Shown here one piece after another: positions 1 to 9,244 of a DNA stretch of 64,000 nucleotides. Below the pieces are notes generated by a model. It did not search any database. It was given only the letters and a program-made list of their open reading frames with translations, and had not been told where the DNA came from. The stretch's first letter is position 1. Each line of letters opens with the position of its first letter. The stretch comes from JAFGPF01 sp964500415 (GTDB lineage: Bacteria; Chloroflexota; Dehalococcoidia; Dehalococcoidales; RBG-16-60-22): NCBI GenBank assembly GCA_964500415.1, contig CAZCOB010000004.1, positions 23,652-87,651 of the forward strand, given 5' to 3'. The position numbers were made by a program, and so were the translations under genes.

Positions 1-2
1 GT

Positions 3-1085
3 GATTACTTCGAGCTTCAGCATAAGCCGCTGGAATCATTACTAGATGTCATAGATAATCAGGGTGCCAGGATTACTATCATGGCAGAGGTGGGGCAGCA
101 ATGGGCACACCAGAAAATCAGCGAGCAGGAACCCTGGGCCCGCGAAATTGCTGATAGCTGGGAAGCTATTCTAAAAAAAGCTGTTAAAAGGAAAGCTGAT
201 GTTCAGCTTCATCTCCATCCCCAGTGGTTAAATGCTCACTTCGAGCACAGGAAGTGGCATGTTGATTTCAGTCAGTGGGCTATTTCAAGCCTGCCGGAGA
301 ATACTGTGGAAGAGGTCTTGAAACGAGGTAAACGCTATCTTGATGGCTTACTGCAAACGGTTGACCCGGGCTACAGGTGCATTGCTTTTAGAGCCGGCGA
401 TTATCAAATTGAACCATCTGCAGCGGTCATCCGCGGTTTATTAAGTGCGGGAATAATCTGTGATTCTTCGGTCACAAAAGGTATGTATCTCCCACCATAC
501 TGTGACTTCAGAGACGCCCATTCGAATTTCCTGCCGTGGATTGCTTCCGAGAAAGATATTAAATACAGTAATCACGATAAAAAGGGACTGCTGGAGATAC
601 CCATTTGCTCTTACGAGACCGTTACTTCACTCGTCTTACGGGAGTTGTTTCCACAACTATCAAACCTCCTCAGTTTCCGCGTAAGAATAAACCGGCAGGA
701 CCGTGAATGGCTGGCTCGAAATAACAGAGAGAAATTAAAAAAATATCCTCTGCTTAAACGTCCCTTTATGACCAGGAACATAAAGTCATTCAAATGGCTA
801 TCGTCAATATTTATTTCTAAGGGCAGCGTTCAGCTGGATTACGATAAACTACCGCCGAATATTTTTGTCAAGTGTCTGCAAAGGGTTATTGACAGCGATG
901 AAGCTCAAAGATGGGTTGAAAGACCGGTAGTAATTCCGGTGGTGGCCTCGGGCCATGTTAAAGCAATGTGTGATTGTGATAATATTGTGCGTATTATAAA
1001 AGAAATCAAACATAGTCTGGGAGACAAGGTTGTTTTTTGGACGTTGAGTGAAGCAGTAGAATCATGGATGAAGGAAATAACATAG
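3..1085 (+). CDS. Polysaccharide deacetylase-like protein, 5' end missing
   Basis: The reading frame is open to the left edge of the window (it reads DYFELQHKPLESLL from position 3), so the start lies outside and the ATG at 81 is internal. About 360 residues are present. The pattern is that of NodB-fold carbohydrate esterases: a strand-like ITIMAEV segment, a QLHLHPQW motif that resembles the metal-binding His-His-Pro motif, and a later FRAGDYQI segment followed by a predicted helix. It probably removes acetyl groups from, or otherwise edits, a surface polysaccharide. The next gene follows after 53 bases on the same strand. The exact substrate cannot be told and the N-terminal catalytic Asp region is partly outside the window. 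Confidence 0.7.
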   Translation, partial: DYFELQHKPLESLLDVIDNQGARITIMAEVGQQWAHQKISEQEPWAREIADSWEAILKKAVKRKADVQLHLHPQWLNAHFEHRKWHVDFSQWAISSLPENTVEEVLKRGKRYLDGLLQTVDPGYRCIAFRAGDYQIEPSAAVIRGLLSAGIICDSSVTKGMYLPPYCDFRDAHSNFLPWIASEKDIKYSNHDKKGLLEIPICSYETVTSLVLRELFPQLSNLLSFRVRINRQDREWLARNNREKLKKYPLLKRPFMTRNIKSFKWLSSIFISKGSVQLDYDKLPPNIFVKCLQRVIDSDEAQRWVERPVVIPVVASGHVKAMCDCDNIVRIIKEIKHSLGDKVVFWTLSEAVESWMKEIT

Positions 1086-1138
1086 GTTCGTTTTAACGCT
1101 ATGATTAGTTCAAAGTCTGAATAGAGGTTATTCAAATT

Positions 1139-1933
1139 ATGCCAGAGGCAGCCCCTCAAAAAGTAACCGAGAAGGAACTGGTCAGGCGCTACTGGGACGA
1201 CAGCCCCTGTGGCACCGACGGTATTACCTACCCCGAGGCCTCACGGGAATACTTCGAGGCGATGGCTGATAACCGGAAGAAGCTGGAGCCTTTTATCGCC
1301 GAGTACGCTCAGTTTGACAGGTGGGCGGGCAAAGAGATACTGGAGGTCGGGTGTGGTGCCGGTGCCGACCTGCTCCGGTTTGCTCAGGCTGGAGCGCAGG
1401 TGGTGGGAATTGATTTATCTATCAGGTCTGCCTCTTTAGCCAAATCGAGGTTACACGCCTACGACTGCCAGGGTGAAACCATGGTTTCGGACGCAGAGAA
1501 CCTGCCGCTCAAGAGTAGTGAAATCGACCTCACTTATTCCTGGGGAGTTCTCCACCATACACCAGACCCTGAAAAAGCCATTGGCGAGATTTACAGGGTG
1601 ACTAAATCAGGTGGCAGTATCTGCATTATGCTCTATAACCGGCACTCGCTGGTCGCCCTGCAGATGTATTTGTTATTCGGCCTGCTCCGCGCCAGGCCAT
1701 TTCGAAGTCTGAAAGATATACTGGCCAAACACCATGAGAGCCCGGGCACAAAAGCCTATACCCTGGCCGAGGTACGACAGATGTTTTCGGCATTTGATGA
1801 ATTAAAAATCCGGACTCACTTTACCCCTTATGACCTCCGTTATAAAAGAAATAGCTACCTTCCCCGGTGGTTGGGCAGGATTATCCCCAAGCGTTTCGGC
1901 TGGTTCATAATTATACGCGGACGAAAGCCTTAA
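1139..1933 (+). CDS. Class I SAM-dependent methyltransferase
   Basis: This 264-residue protein has the Rossmann methyltransferase signature: motif I ILEVGCGAGADL near residue 62, an acidic residue after the second strand (GIDLS), DAENLPL, and WGVLHHTPDPEKA with the post-strand-4 region. This is the Methyltransf_11 type. It sits between a deacetylase-like gene and an asparagine-synthetase-like gene in a glycan locus, so a sugar or lipid carrier is a likely substrate, but this is inference. The ATG at 1139 has only a weak ribosome site. Its stop is 16 bases before the next start, which has a good AAGGAGG site. Confidence 0.85.
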   Translation: MPEAAPQKVTEKELVRRYWDDSPCGTDGITYPEASREYFEAMADNRKKLEPFIAEYAQFDRWAGKEILEVGCGAGADLLRFAQAGAQVVGIDLSIRSASLAKSRLHAYDCQGETMVSDAENLPLKSSEIDLTYSWGVLHHTPDPEKAIGEIYRVTKSGGSICIMLYNRHSLVALQMYLLFGLLRARPFRSLKDILAKHHESPGTKAYTLAEVRQMFSAFDELKIRTHFTPYDLRYKRNSYLPRWLGRIIPKRFGWFIIIRGRKP

Positions 1934-1949
1934 GGAGGTATGTTTATAA

Positions 1950-3788
1950 ATGGCCGGTATCTGCGGCGTCATCGGAGCCAGTGATAAAACCCTGGTAAGG
2001 AGGATGATACCGCTCCTGGAGCATAGGGGTGGAGAAACGGAAATCCTCACGGGTGACGGCGTAACCGTGGCCATAATCCGCCGCAGTAAAGAAGCCGGGA
2101 TATATGAAGATGACAGGTTCTGTATCGCTGCTGACGCAGATATCTATGCCATCGGCGACCACCTCATAAACGACCCAGCGGATGTTACAGCTCACATAGC
2201 GCAAGCCACCCCGGTTGAGGATATCGTCAAAGACCTGCGGGGTAGTTTCGCTATGGCGATAATTGATAAAGGAAGCGGTAAAAACAAACTGACTCTGGCA
2301 CGGGACGTGTTCGGCACAAGGTCGATGTATTACTATCAGAACGGCCATACTCTATACTTCGCCTCCGAAATGAAGTGTTTTCTGGCCATCCCGGGCTTCA
2401 AGCCCGAAGTCAACGTGAACGCGCTGTATTATTACCTGTCCGGCGGCTATACACCAGACAGGGATACCCTGCTCAGCGGTATTTATAAAGTCATGCACGC
2501 AGAAATCGTGCAGTTCGAAGACGGTGAACTCAACCGCAAAAGGTACTGGACACCCATCGCTGCCGATTCCGGGCCGGATGACCCCGATTACTGGGCGCAG
2601 ACCTTCTGGGAAGGCCTGCAAAACAGTACCAGAGAGATGTTGCCGCCGCGTGAAACCCGGGTGGGGATAATGCTGAGCGGAGGGTTGGATTCGAGCCTTA
2701 TTGCCGCCGCCATACGGCACGTAGATGGAAAGCGTCATATAACGGCGTTCTCGCTCGATTATGGCAACAGCTACGAACTGGAAATAGCCAAAAACCTGGC
2801 GAAAAGACTTGATTTCGACCAAAAAATCGTCAAGATAGACTACCAGGTTCTCCGGGAAGACCTGCGAAAGCTGCAATGGATATACGACGAGCCCATTATA
2901 AAGTTCACCTTCATCCCAACTTATCATATTTTCAATGCCGCTAAAGATTATGTCGACGTATTGTTTACCGGCGATGGGGGGGATGAAATGTTTATGGGCT
3001 ACCGGAACGACTACTGGGAAGAGCCGTTCGTTATCAAATTTTCTTCTAAACTGGGTTTCCTCAGGAAACCGCTCCTGAAAACAGGTGAAAAAATACTCAG
3101 GCCCATAGCGAGAAGGAGCTCCAGGGAAATTCTCTCCCTGGGTACGGAATTCTTCGCCAGAACATACGCGAGCCACCCGAACTGGCCATACCGTGTGGCC
3201 TCACGAATCTTTGAGGCATGCCTGCACGAGGAAGAATTGTCGCGGCTTTTCCCGAAGAGTCATGTTCCAAAGATAACGGAAGAAACGGTGAAGGCGATAA
3301 ATCAGACGGCACCGATGGGAATGATTGAAAAAATATCGCATACCCTGATTAACGGTCATCTGCAAGACGACCTGCTGCGGCTGGATAAAGCGACCGCCGT
3401 CACCGGGGTTAATACGAGAAGCCCGTTACTCGACCCGAAATTGTTACCTGTTTCACTGAGAATTCCGCCGGGTTTGAAATACCAAAATAAGACTACCAAA
3501 TACCTGTTTAAATACATGTTTAAAAAGTATAACCTCCTGCCCGACGAGTTGATTAATCCAAAGATAAAAACAGGGCTTAATGCCCCCCTTACACAGTGGC
3601 TGAACGAAGTCTCTTTCCGAGATAATTTCAACAACCTGATACAAACGAATACCGTTTTACCGGAGATAAACATGGACTACGTAAAAGGATTCTATCCGCC
3701 GAAAACTTATGTCCAGTCTTTAAAGTCCTGGAGTCTTGCGGCTTTACTATTGTGGACCAGAGTTATTCTTTCCGGAGAGGTACGCTAA
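1950..3788 (+). CDS. Asparagine synthetase-like amidotransferase with degenerate glutaminase domain
   Basis: The 612-residue protein has the two-domain AsnB layout: an N-terminal Ntn glutaminase-like half (about 1-190) and a C-terminal ATP-pyrophosphatase half with the PP-loop SGGLDSS at residues 243-249 and a FTGDGGDEMFMGY segment. The synthetase half looks intact. The glutaminase half does not: the protein begins MAGICGVIG, so the Cys is residue 5 and not the N-terminal nucleophile, and the usual NGEIYN-type motif is replaced by ADADIYAIG. It may use ammonia or make an amide in surface-sugar synthesis rather than asparagine, as do related proteins in polysaccharide clusters. An AAGGAGG site lies upstream; the next gene starts one base after the stop codon. 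Confidence 0.8.
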   Translation: MAGICGVIGASDKTLVRRMIPLLEHRGGETEILTGDGVTVAIIRRSKEAGIYEDDRFCIAADADIYAIGDHLINDPADVTAHIAQATPVEDIVKDLRGSFAMAIIDKGSGKNKLTLARDVFGTRSMYYYQNGHTLYFASEMKCFLAIPGFKPEVNVNALYYYLSGGYTPDRDTLLSGIYKVMHAEIVQFEDGELNRKRYWTPIAADSGPDDPDYWAQTFWEGLQNSTREMLPPRETRVGIMLSGGLDSSLIAAAIRHVDGKRHITAFSLDYGNSYELEIAKNLAKRLDFDQKIVKIDYQVLREDLRKLQWIYDEPIIKFTFIPTYHIFNAAKDYVDVLFTGDGGDEMFMGYRNDYWEEPFVIKFSSKLGFLRKPLLKTGEKILRPIARRSSREILSLGTEFFARTYASHPNWPYRVASRIFEACLHEEELSRLFPKSHVPKITEETVKAINQTAPMGMIEKISHTLINGHLQDDLLRLDKATAVTGVNTRSPLLDPKLLPVSLRIPPGLKYQNKTTKYLFKYMFKKYNLLPDELINPKIKTGLNAPLTQWLNEVSFRDNFNNLIQTNTVLPEINMDYVKGFYPPKTYVQSLKSWSLAALLLWTRVILSGEVR

Positions 3789-4943
3789 ATGCCCGAAGCT
3801 CCGAATGAGACAGGCAAGGTCATCCTGGTAAGGTCGAACCTGGCCGACCGGGATATCAGGTCGCCTAAAGAGATAAAAGCCCTGCTTAAGGGTGGATATT
3901 CAGTTACACTACTGAGCTGGGACAGGGAATGCAAGTCCGATAAAGCTGAAAAACCCGAGGGATATGAGGAGATACGGCTAAGGTGCCGGGCTCCCTGGGG
4001 TATCGGAGTCCTGCCTTTTCTACTGGTCTGGTGGGGCTTCGTACTTTTTCGCCTGTTTACATTAAAGTGGGACGTGGTACATGCGATAAATGTAGATAAC
4101 GCTATCCCCGCGATAATCGCTGCCAGATTAAAGAGAAAGCTGGTTATCTACGAAATTCTTGATGTCTATGAAGAAGGATTGGGATTGCCCGGAGTGATTA
4201 GAGTTGTCTCTATGTATATGGACAAGTTGTTCATGCGCTTTGCCGATGCCATAATTGTGGCTGATAAGGCGCAGGTCGAGGGTATAGGCGGCATTCCGAA
4301 CAAAAGGGTTGTCCCCATCTACGATTCGCCTCCCGGTCTTTCGACTGATGTAGATATCAGCTATCCTGAAAATGAAGCTTTTACATTGTTCTACGCCGGG
4401 GTATTTTCCCGGTTGAAGCGGCTGAATATAGACAAGGTTATGGAAGCTGTTAAGGACATCGATGGCGTCAAGCTGGTTATGGCCGGGTATGGCGACCTTA
4501 CCGGTGAAATTGAAGAAATGTCCAAACAGATGCCTGATAAGATAGAATTTATCGGCAAGATAAGCTATGCTGAAGTAATCGAAAGGGGGCGAAAGGCCGA
4601 CCTTTTTTTCAGCCTGCGGGACCCCGTAGTCCCTACCAATCGTTATACCTGCGGCAGTACCCTGTTCAATGCTATGAGCATCGGCAGGCCGATGCTGGTT
4701 AATAAAGGAACCTCGACAACAGCCAAAGTAGTCGAGGAGAACTGCGGTATCGTGGTGGATGCCGATAACCTTGATGAAGTGAAAGCGGCAATCATAAAGC
4801 TGAGGGATAACCCGGCGTTATGCCGGGAGCTTGGCGCTAATGCCCGCCGGGCCTACGAGCATCGGTATAGCTGGGAAATTCAGGAGCAATGGCTACTCAA
4901 CCTCTATCGGGAGCTAGGTAGCCGTAACCAAGTGAATCGTTAG
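3789..4943 (+). CDS. Glycosyltransferase family 4-like protein
   Basis: This 384-residue protein has a GT-B layout. The N-terminal half has a hydrophobic stretch around residues 75-95 (LPFLLVWWGFVLFRLF) and a VHAINVDNAIPAIIAA segment. The C-terminal half has FYAGVFSRLKRLN, VMAGYGDL, and a nucleotide-sugar region ending NAMSIGRPMLVNKG, an imperfect version of the GT4 EX7E box. It starts immediately after the stop of the asparagine-synthetase-like gene, which suggests translational coupling. Donor and acceptor cannot be told. The weak EX7E box leaves some doubt about activity. Confidence 0.8.
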   Translation: MPEAPNETGKVILVRSNLADRDIRSPKEIKALLKGGYSVTLLSWDRECKSDKAEKPEGYEEIRLRCRAPWGIGVLPFLLVWWGFVLFRLFTLKWDVVHAINVDNAIPAIIAARLKRKLVIYEILDVYEEGLGLPGVIRVVSMYMDKLFMRFADAIIVADKAQVEGIGGIPNKRVVPIYDSPPGLSTDVDISYPENEAFTLFYAGVFSRLKRLNIDKVMEAVKDIDGVKLVMAGYGDLTGEIEEMSKQMPDKIEFIGKISYAEVIERGRKADLFFSLRDPVVPTNRYTCGSTLFNAMSIGRPMLVNKGTSTTAKVVEENCGIVVDADNLDEVKAAIIKLRDNPALCRELGANARRAYEHRYSWEIQEQWLLNLYRELGSRNQVNR

Positions 4944-4966
4944 AATATGATTAAAGGAAACAGGTA

Positions 4967-6097
4967 ATGGCGGCACTGGAGATTATATCTGATTTTATCA
5001 GAGGCAAGCACACCTGGGGCCAGATGACCAACCTAGCGAGGTACGCACTGGGCAAGAAGGGGAGTATCGTAAGCTGGCAGCCGATAGACATCTCGGTATT
5101 CCTGACCTTCCGCTGTAACCTGAGCTGCGACATGTGCCTGACGCACTCAACAAAATTCAGCGACCCCTGGGGTCAAAAGCCCACGAAAGACGTCGACTTC
5201 AAACTGTTCAAAGAAATTCTGGCCAAGTACAAAAACGCGCTTACCGTAAATATTATCGGCAATGGCGAACCGCTGCTGCACAAAGACCTCTTCAAGATGA
5301 TAGACTACGCCTCCAATACGATGAAGATGAACGTCAACTCCAGTTCCAACGGCATTATCCTCGACAAATATGTTGAGCAAATCGTGGATTCTCCTCTCAA
5401 GCACTTCAATATCAGCATCAACGGCCACAACCGCGAGGAGTTCCACCGGATGACGGGTATGCCCCCGGAACTTTTCGACACGATACGCGATAATACCGTC
5501 AGTCTGGTCAAGGCAAAGAAGGCGAGTGGTTCCAGGCTTCAGATAGCAGCTACCTTCATTCTGGACAAATTGAATTACCGTTTTCTTGAGGATACCATTT
5601 ACTTCGCCGATAGCCTGGGGGTGGACCAGATTGCATTTTTCCAGTTCCTTCCCTCCCCGGTAGCAGGCTTCACGACCGAGGAGCGTTGCCTCTTCGCCGA
5701 CGATGCCAGGCTGCTGGAAGTACTTGATAGAGTGAAAGCACTACCCCCCCGAATAATGGAGAAGGTGACACTGCCGGTGCTGCTGGACAGAACAATCGGC
5801 AATAATAAGTACTGCACCGTCTGGCTGTATAACATCAGTGTCGATGGGGATAGAAACGTGGGGGGCTGCTGCTGTCAGTTGCTTGACCTGTCCACAAGCG
5901 GTACGTTTGACGAAGAAGACCCGTGGAACAACGCCTCTTTTCAGGAGATGCGCCGCAGGTTTATCGACCCCGAGTCACCGCTTCTGGAGCCGTGTACCTG
6001 GTGCTACAATAATTCAAGCTATATACGAGACTGGACTTCTGTCTCAAATCCTGTCTACCGTTTCTTTCGCCGGCTGTCTCACCTGCAGCAGAAATGA
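4967..6097 (+). CDS. Radical SAM/SPASM domain protein
   Basis: The 376-residue protein carries the radical SAM CX3CX2C motif at Cys50, Cys54 and Cys57 (FRCNLSCDMC), an IIGNGEPLLHKD segment that corresponds to the GGE-like SAM-binding motif, and a Cys-rich C-terminal region (GGCCCQ and EPCTWC) typical of SPASM auxiliary iron-sulfur binding. It lies between two glycosyltransferase genes, and its stop overlaps the next start by four bases (ATGA). Members of this broad family modify peptides, sugars or lipids. The neighbours favour a surface-glycan role, but no substrate can be assigned. A GGAAA-type ribosome site precedes the ATG at 4967. Confidence 0.85.
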   Translation: MAALEIISDFIRGKHTWGQMTNLARYALGKKGSIVSWQPIDISVFLTFRCNLSCDMCLTHSTKFSDPWGQKPTKDVDFKLFKEILAKYKNALTVNIIGNGEPLLHKDLFKMIDYASNTMKMNVNSSSNGIILDKYVEQIVDSPLKHFNISINGHNREEFHRMTGMPPELFDTIRDNTVSLVKAKKASGSRLQIAATFILDKLNYRFLEDTIYFADSLGVDQIAFFQFLPSPVAGFTTEERCLFADDARLLEVLDRVKALPPRIMEKVTLPVLLDRTIGNNKYCTVWLYNISVDGDRNVGGCCCQLLDLSTSGTFDEEDPWNNASFQEMRRRFIDPESPLLEPCTWCYNNSSYIRDWTSVSNPVYRFFRRLSHLQQK

Positions 6098-7302
6098 AAG
6101 AGTCTCACATTATGAGCAAAGGAAGACCTCAGAAGATATGCCTCGTTGCCGGCCCATCGGAACAGGGGCGGGGCGGCTACATAATGACACGTAACCTTAT
6201 CCGTGTACTGGAATCAGCCGCAGGAGATGCCGCCCAAAGTGGTACCGTTGATGATATTGCAGGCACCAGAGTACACCTTATCGCCGAGGACTGCCGAATC
6301 GGTAGCCGGTGGATGCTGCTACGGGTATTATCGGTTATTATAGCGCAGCTTAAGAATACCGGCAGGCTGCTGCGACTGGACAAGGATGTCTCCGTAGTCT
6401 TTTTCACCAGCGGGCCCACCTTTTTCCTGCCGATGCTGGTAGCAGGGTTGCTGGGGAAAAAGGTGGCATACTTTATTTCGGGGCTCACCGGCAGCGAGGC
6501 GATACGCCGGGTTAACAGGCTAATCTACGAACGGACTCTCTTCGGCACCGGCGGCAGGTTATTCCCGTGGGTTCTTGCCATTCTGGAAAGGCTAAACTAT
6601 AGCCTGACCGATGTACTGGTTGCCGAATCAGCCGGTCTCGCCGAGCAGATAGCCTCAGATATAAGAGGCAGTAAGCCCGTAGCCAATGGGGCTCTCTTCG
6701 TAGATACCGGGGTCTTTACGCCGAAAACGAAGTTGACTCAAAGGGCAAACACGGTCGGTTACTTCGGAGCCCTGACCACCTATAAGGGGGCGGCGAACCT
6801 GTTCCGGGCTGTCCCTCTCATTCTTGAACAGAAGGATGATGTCCACTTTGTCATCGCCGGGGAAGGGCCGGCGCTGTTCGATGGGAAGAAATACCTGAGC
6901 GAGAGTAAAAACGGCCAGGATTCAAGGGTGGACATCGTGGGAAAGGTAGACCACGAGACTATGCCCGGCTACCTAAATAAGGCCAAGCTGGTGGTACTCC
7001 CCTCTTACGGAGAGGGACTGCCAAACGTGGTTCTGGAAGCGATGGCCTGTGGTGCCATTGTCCTGGCAACGCCGGTAGGAGCTATACCGAACCTGATAAA
7101 AGATGCTGAAACAGGCTTCATCATGGAGGACAACTCCCCAGAGTGCATCGCCCGTAATGTCATCAGGGCTTTGAATCATACCGACCTCGGTGAGATTTCT
7201 CACCGGGCGCGTATTTTGATGGAGAAGGAATATACCTGCGAGAGAGCCATAGCGAGATTCCGCTATATACTAGGTATCCTGAAGCAGCAGCGTGAAAGGT
7301 AA
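6094..7302 (+). CDS. Glycosyltransferase family 4 protein
   Basis: The 402-residue protein is a GT-B glycosyltransferase. Near the N-terminus a glycine-rich EQGRGGYIM loop is seen. The C-terminal half has VGYFGALTTYKGA, FVIAGEGPALF and the retaining-transferase EX7E box in EGLPNVVLEAMACG. The start is either the ATG at 6094, which overlaps the previous stop, or the ATG at 6112 (MSKGRPQK), which better matches related proteins. A hydrophobic stretch around residue 115 (FFLPMLVAGLLGKKVAYF) is probably part of the fold. It continues the plus-strand glycan operon and overlaps the next gene by 11 bases if the GTG start of that gene is used. Confidence 0.88.
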   Translation: MKESHIMSKGRPQKICLVAGPSEQGRGGYIMTRNLIRVLESAAGDAAQSGTVDDIAGTRVHLIAEDCRIGSRWMLLRVLSVIIAQLKNTGRLLRLDKDVSVVFFTSGPTFFLPMLVAGLLGKKVAYFISGLTGSEAIRRVNRLIYERTLFGTGGRLFPWVLAILERLNYSLTDVLVAESAGLAEQIASDIRGSKPVANGALFVDTGVFTPKTKLTQRANTVGYFGALTTYKGAANLFRAVPLILEQKDDVHFVIAGEGPALFDGKKYLSESKNGQDSRVDIVGKVDHETMPGYLNKAKLVVLPSYGEGLPNVVLEAMACGAIVLATPVGAIPNLIKDAETGFIMEDNSPECIARNVIRALNHTDLGEISHRARILMEKEYTCERAIARFRYILGILKQQRER

Positions 7303-9244
7303 ATTAATGCATTCTGGAAAAAATTTTCCCCTTTGGCTTCTCCAAGGGTTTAGTGTTCATTTAGATAAAATCCTGGCAATCATGGGGCTCTTTCTGGGCA
7401 TATTCATAAGTCTAATGCCCATACTCAGGAGTGAGTCCGGCTCGATATCCGTTACTTTTGGTATAGCTCTGTTCCTGCTCTGTGCCGTCTACCTGGGACT
7501 GAGACTGGGTAAAAGACCTCTAGAGGTGCCCCGCCTGGAGGCCGGGCGTTCTGCCTACCTGATTATCAACATATTGTTTTTCTCGATATTCGCCTACAGT
7601 CTGTTATCGCTGTACCTCCGGTCGGACCCATATGTCAGGCCTACCGGCTATTTTGTTTCCTTATTCGTTTTAATAGGTCTGCTGGTGGTGGAGATACTGT
7701 TCCTGCCCGATAAGAAATCATATGTCCCTCTTGTATTACTGAAAATAATTTTAATCCCGCTGAGTATAGAATGGTCACAAATGCTTTTTTTCCCCACCGT
7801 TATTAATGCCGATTCCGCTTTTCATCAGTCGTTTACTCAGGAGATGCTAGCTACAGGAACTATACCCAAAGGCTGGGGCTATTTCCATTTCCCGGTAATG
7901 CATCTCGTGAATGGAATCGCTTCTTCAATTACTGGCCTGAGCTACAAAATGGCCGGCGTGTTTTTTACCTCGTTCATGCAGATAACCTGTATTTTACTGT
8001 CGGTTTTTCTCCTGGGTAAGCTTATTTTTGAGGATAGGGTCGGCCTGCTGGCCGCCCTGCTTCTGGGCACGGTGAGTTGTTTTATCTACCGTTCTTACTG
8101 GGTACTTCCGTATAGCTTCGGCGCAGTTTTTATATCACTGTTTATCTACTTGCTGTTTAAGCGAGAACAGAGCCACCATGCTGCTATGGTGACTTTGCTC
8201 TCCTTTCTTCTCATAGCCGTGTCAATTTTTTCACATCAATTGATTGCCCTGTGGATGATAATACTGCTAATAGCCTTTTGGGTTGGGGCCAGAATTATCG
8301 ATAAAATGGGGCGGGGTCAGGAGAATTTGCCCGTAGTGACTCTTAATATTGTTCTGCTGTCCACTATAGGAATGTTCGCCTGGTGGATGTATGTCACCGG
8401 CGACCTTATATCGATGCTGGGCTTAATGAAACAGAATTTTAGTATGGGAACCATGAACCAGCTTCAGGTTGTTATACCCGAGGCCGAACCGTACACCTAC
8501 GAGATACCGGAGGGCATTCTATTTTTTAACAATATAGGCAAGCTGCTGGTTTGTGCCATCGCGGTTATCGGTTGTTTTTATATGGTGTCTTACAAATCAA
8601 GAAATCCGTACACCTTCAACCTGGCGGTGGGTGGGATAGTATTGTTGGGTATAGTATTCTTCGGAGTGATAAATTACGGGACATACGATATTTTATTCTA
8701 CAGGTGGGAGTATTATTCACACATCCTTTTATCCGTACCGCTGGCTGTCTCGTTCTACCTGCTTTCGGCAATGGTCAGGTCGAAATTTATCAAGGTTCCA
8801 TTACTTACGTCCGTGGTAATTATTCTCTCCTTCCTGATAATCATGAACACGCGTGGAAACATGGACAGGCCGCTGTTCCCCGATATGTCAAACCCCCGAC
8901 AGGCGTATACGGTGTCCGAGATGCAAGCAGTAGAGACTATCCTGGAAGTGTCCGATGGCGATATAGTACTTGATGGGACGGCAGCGGCTATGATTCCCTT
9001 TAGACAATCGCTTCATCGAATAATCAGCATCGAGGGTAACAGAGCTTTTTTCACCAAGGACTTTTCTGAATATCGGTATGCCGTTATCGTTATCAGGGAA
9101 GAATTCGTTCGGAAGGCGATGCCTCTTCTGAATGCAACGATTAAATTGGATTATAACATCAACCAACTCCTGGCCGAAGAGGGTTTTTCCCGTATTTATA
9201 CAGTCGGCCCGGTTAGTGCTTTCCTCGATAATTCTAATCGTTAG
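7292..9244 (+). CDS. Large multispan membrane protein, possible GT-C glycosyltransferase
   Basis: The 650-residue protein (GTG at 7292; an ATG at 7307 is an alternative) is hydrophobic over its first 500 residues, with about 12-13 predicted membrane segments, and ends in a soluble domain of about 120 residues. After the first few helices there is a loop NADSAFHQSFTQEM followed by GYFHFPVMH. Its placement resembles the acidic first external loop of GT-C enzymes, which use lipid-phosphate sugars. No named family was recognised with certainty. It ends the plus-strand glycan run, and its stop codon overlaps the stop of the convergent GT2 gene. Confidence 0.6.
   Translation: MKGKLMHSGKNFPLWLLQGFSVHLDKILAIMGLFLGIFISLMPILRSESGSISVTFGIALFLLCAVYLGLRLGKRPLEVPRLEAGRSAYLIINILFFSIFAYSLLSLYLRSDPYVRPTGYFVSLFVLIGLLVVEILFLPDKKSYVPLVLLKIILIPLSIEWSQMLFFPTVINADSAFHQSFTQEMLATGTIPKGWGYFHFPVMHLVNGIASSITGLSYKMAGVFFTSFMQITCILLSVFLLGKLIFEDRVGLLAALLLGTVSCFIYRSYWVLPYSFGAVFISLFIYLLFKREQSHHAAMVTLLSFLLIAVSIFSHQLIALWMIILLIAFWVGARIIDKMGRGQENLPVVTLNIVLLSTIGMFAWWMYVTGDLISMLGLMKQNFSMGTMNQLQVVIPEAEPYTYEIPEGILFFNNIGKLLVCAIAVIGCFYMVSYKSRNPYTFNLAVGGIVLLGIVFFGVINYGTYDILFYRWEYYSHILLSVPLAVSFYLLSAMVRSKFIKVPLLTSVVIILSFLIIMNTRGNMDRPLFPDMSNPRQAYTVSEMQAVETILEVSDGDIVLDGTAAAMIPFRQSLHRIISIEGNRAFFTKDFSEYRYAVIVIREEFVRKAMPLLNATIKLDYNINQLLAEEGFSRIYTVGPVSAFLDNSNR

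Noticed and set aside
2352..3176. 274-codon open frame antisense to the asparagine-synthetase-like gene
   Set aside because: No motif or ribosome site; the sense strand has an intact PP-loop enzyme.
8551..8973. 140-codon plus-strand frame in the membrane-protein gene
   Set aside because: It is in another frame of a clearly coding membrane protein and has no ribosome site.
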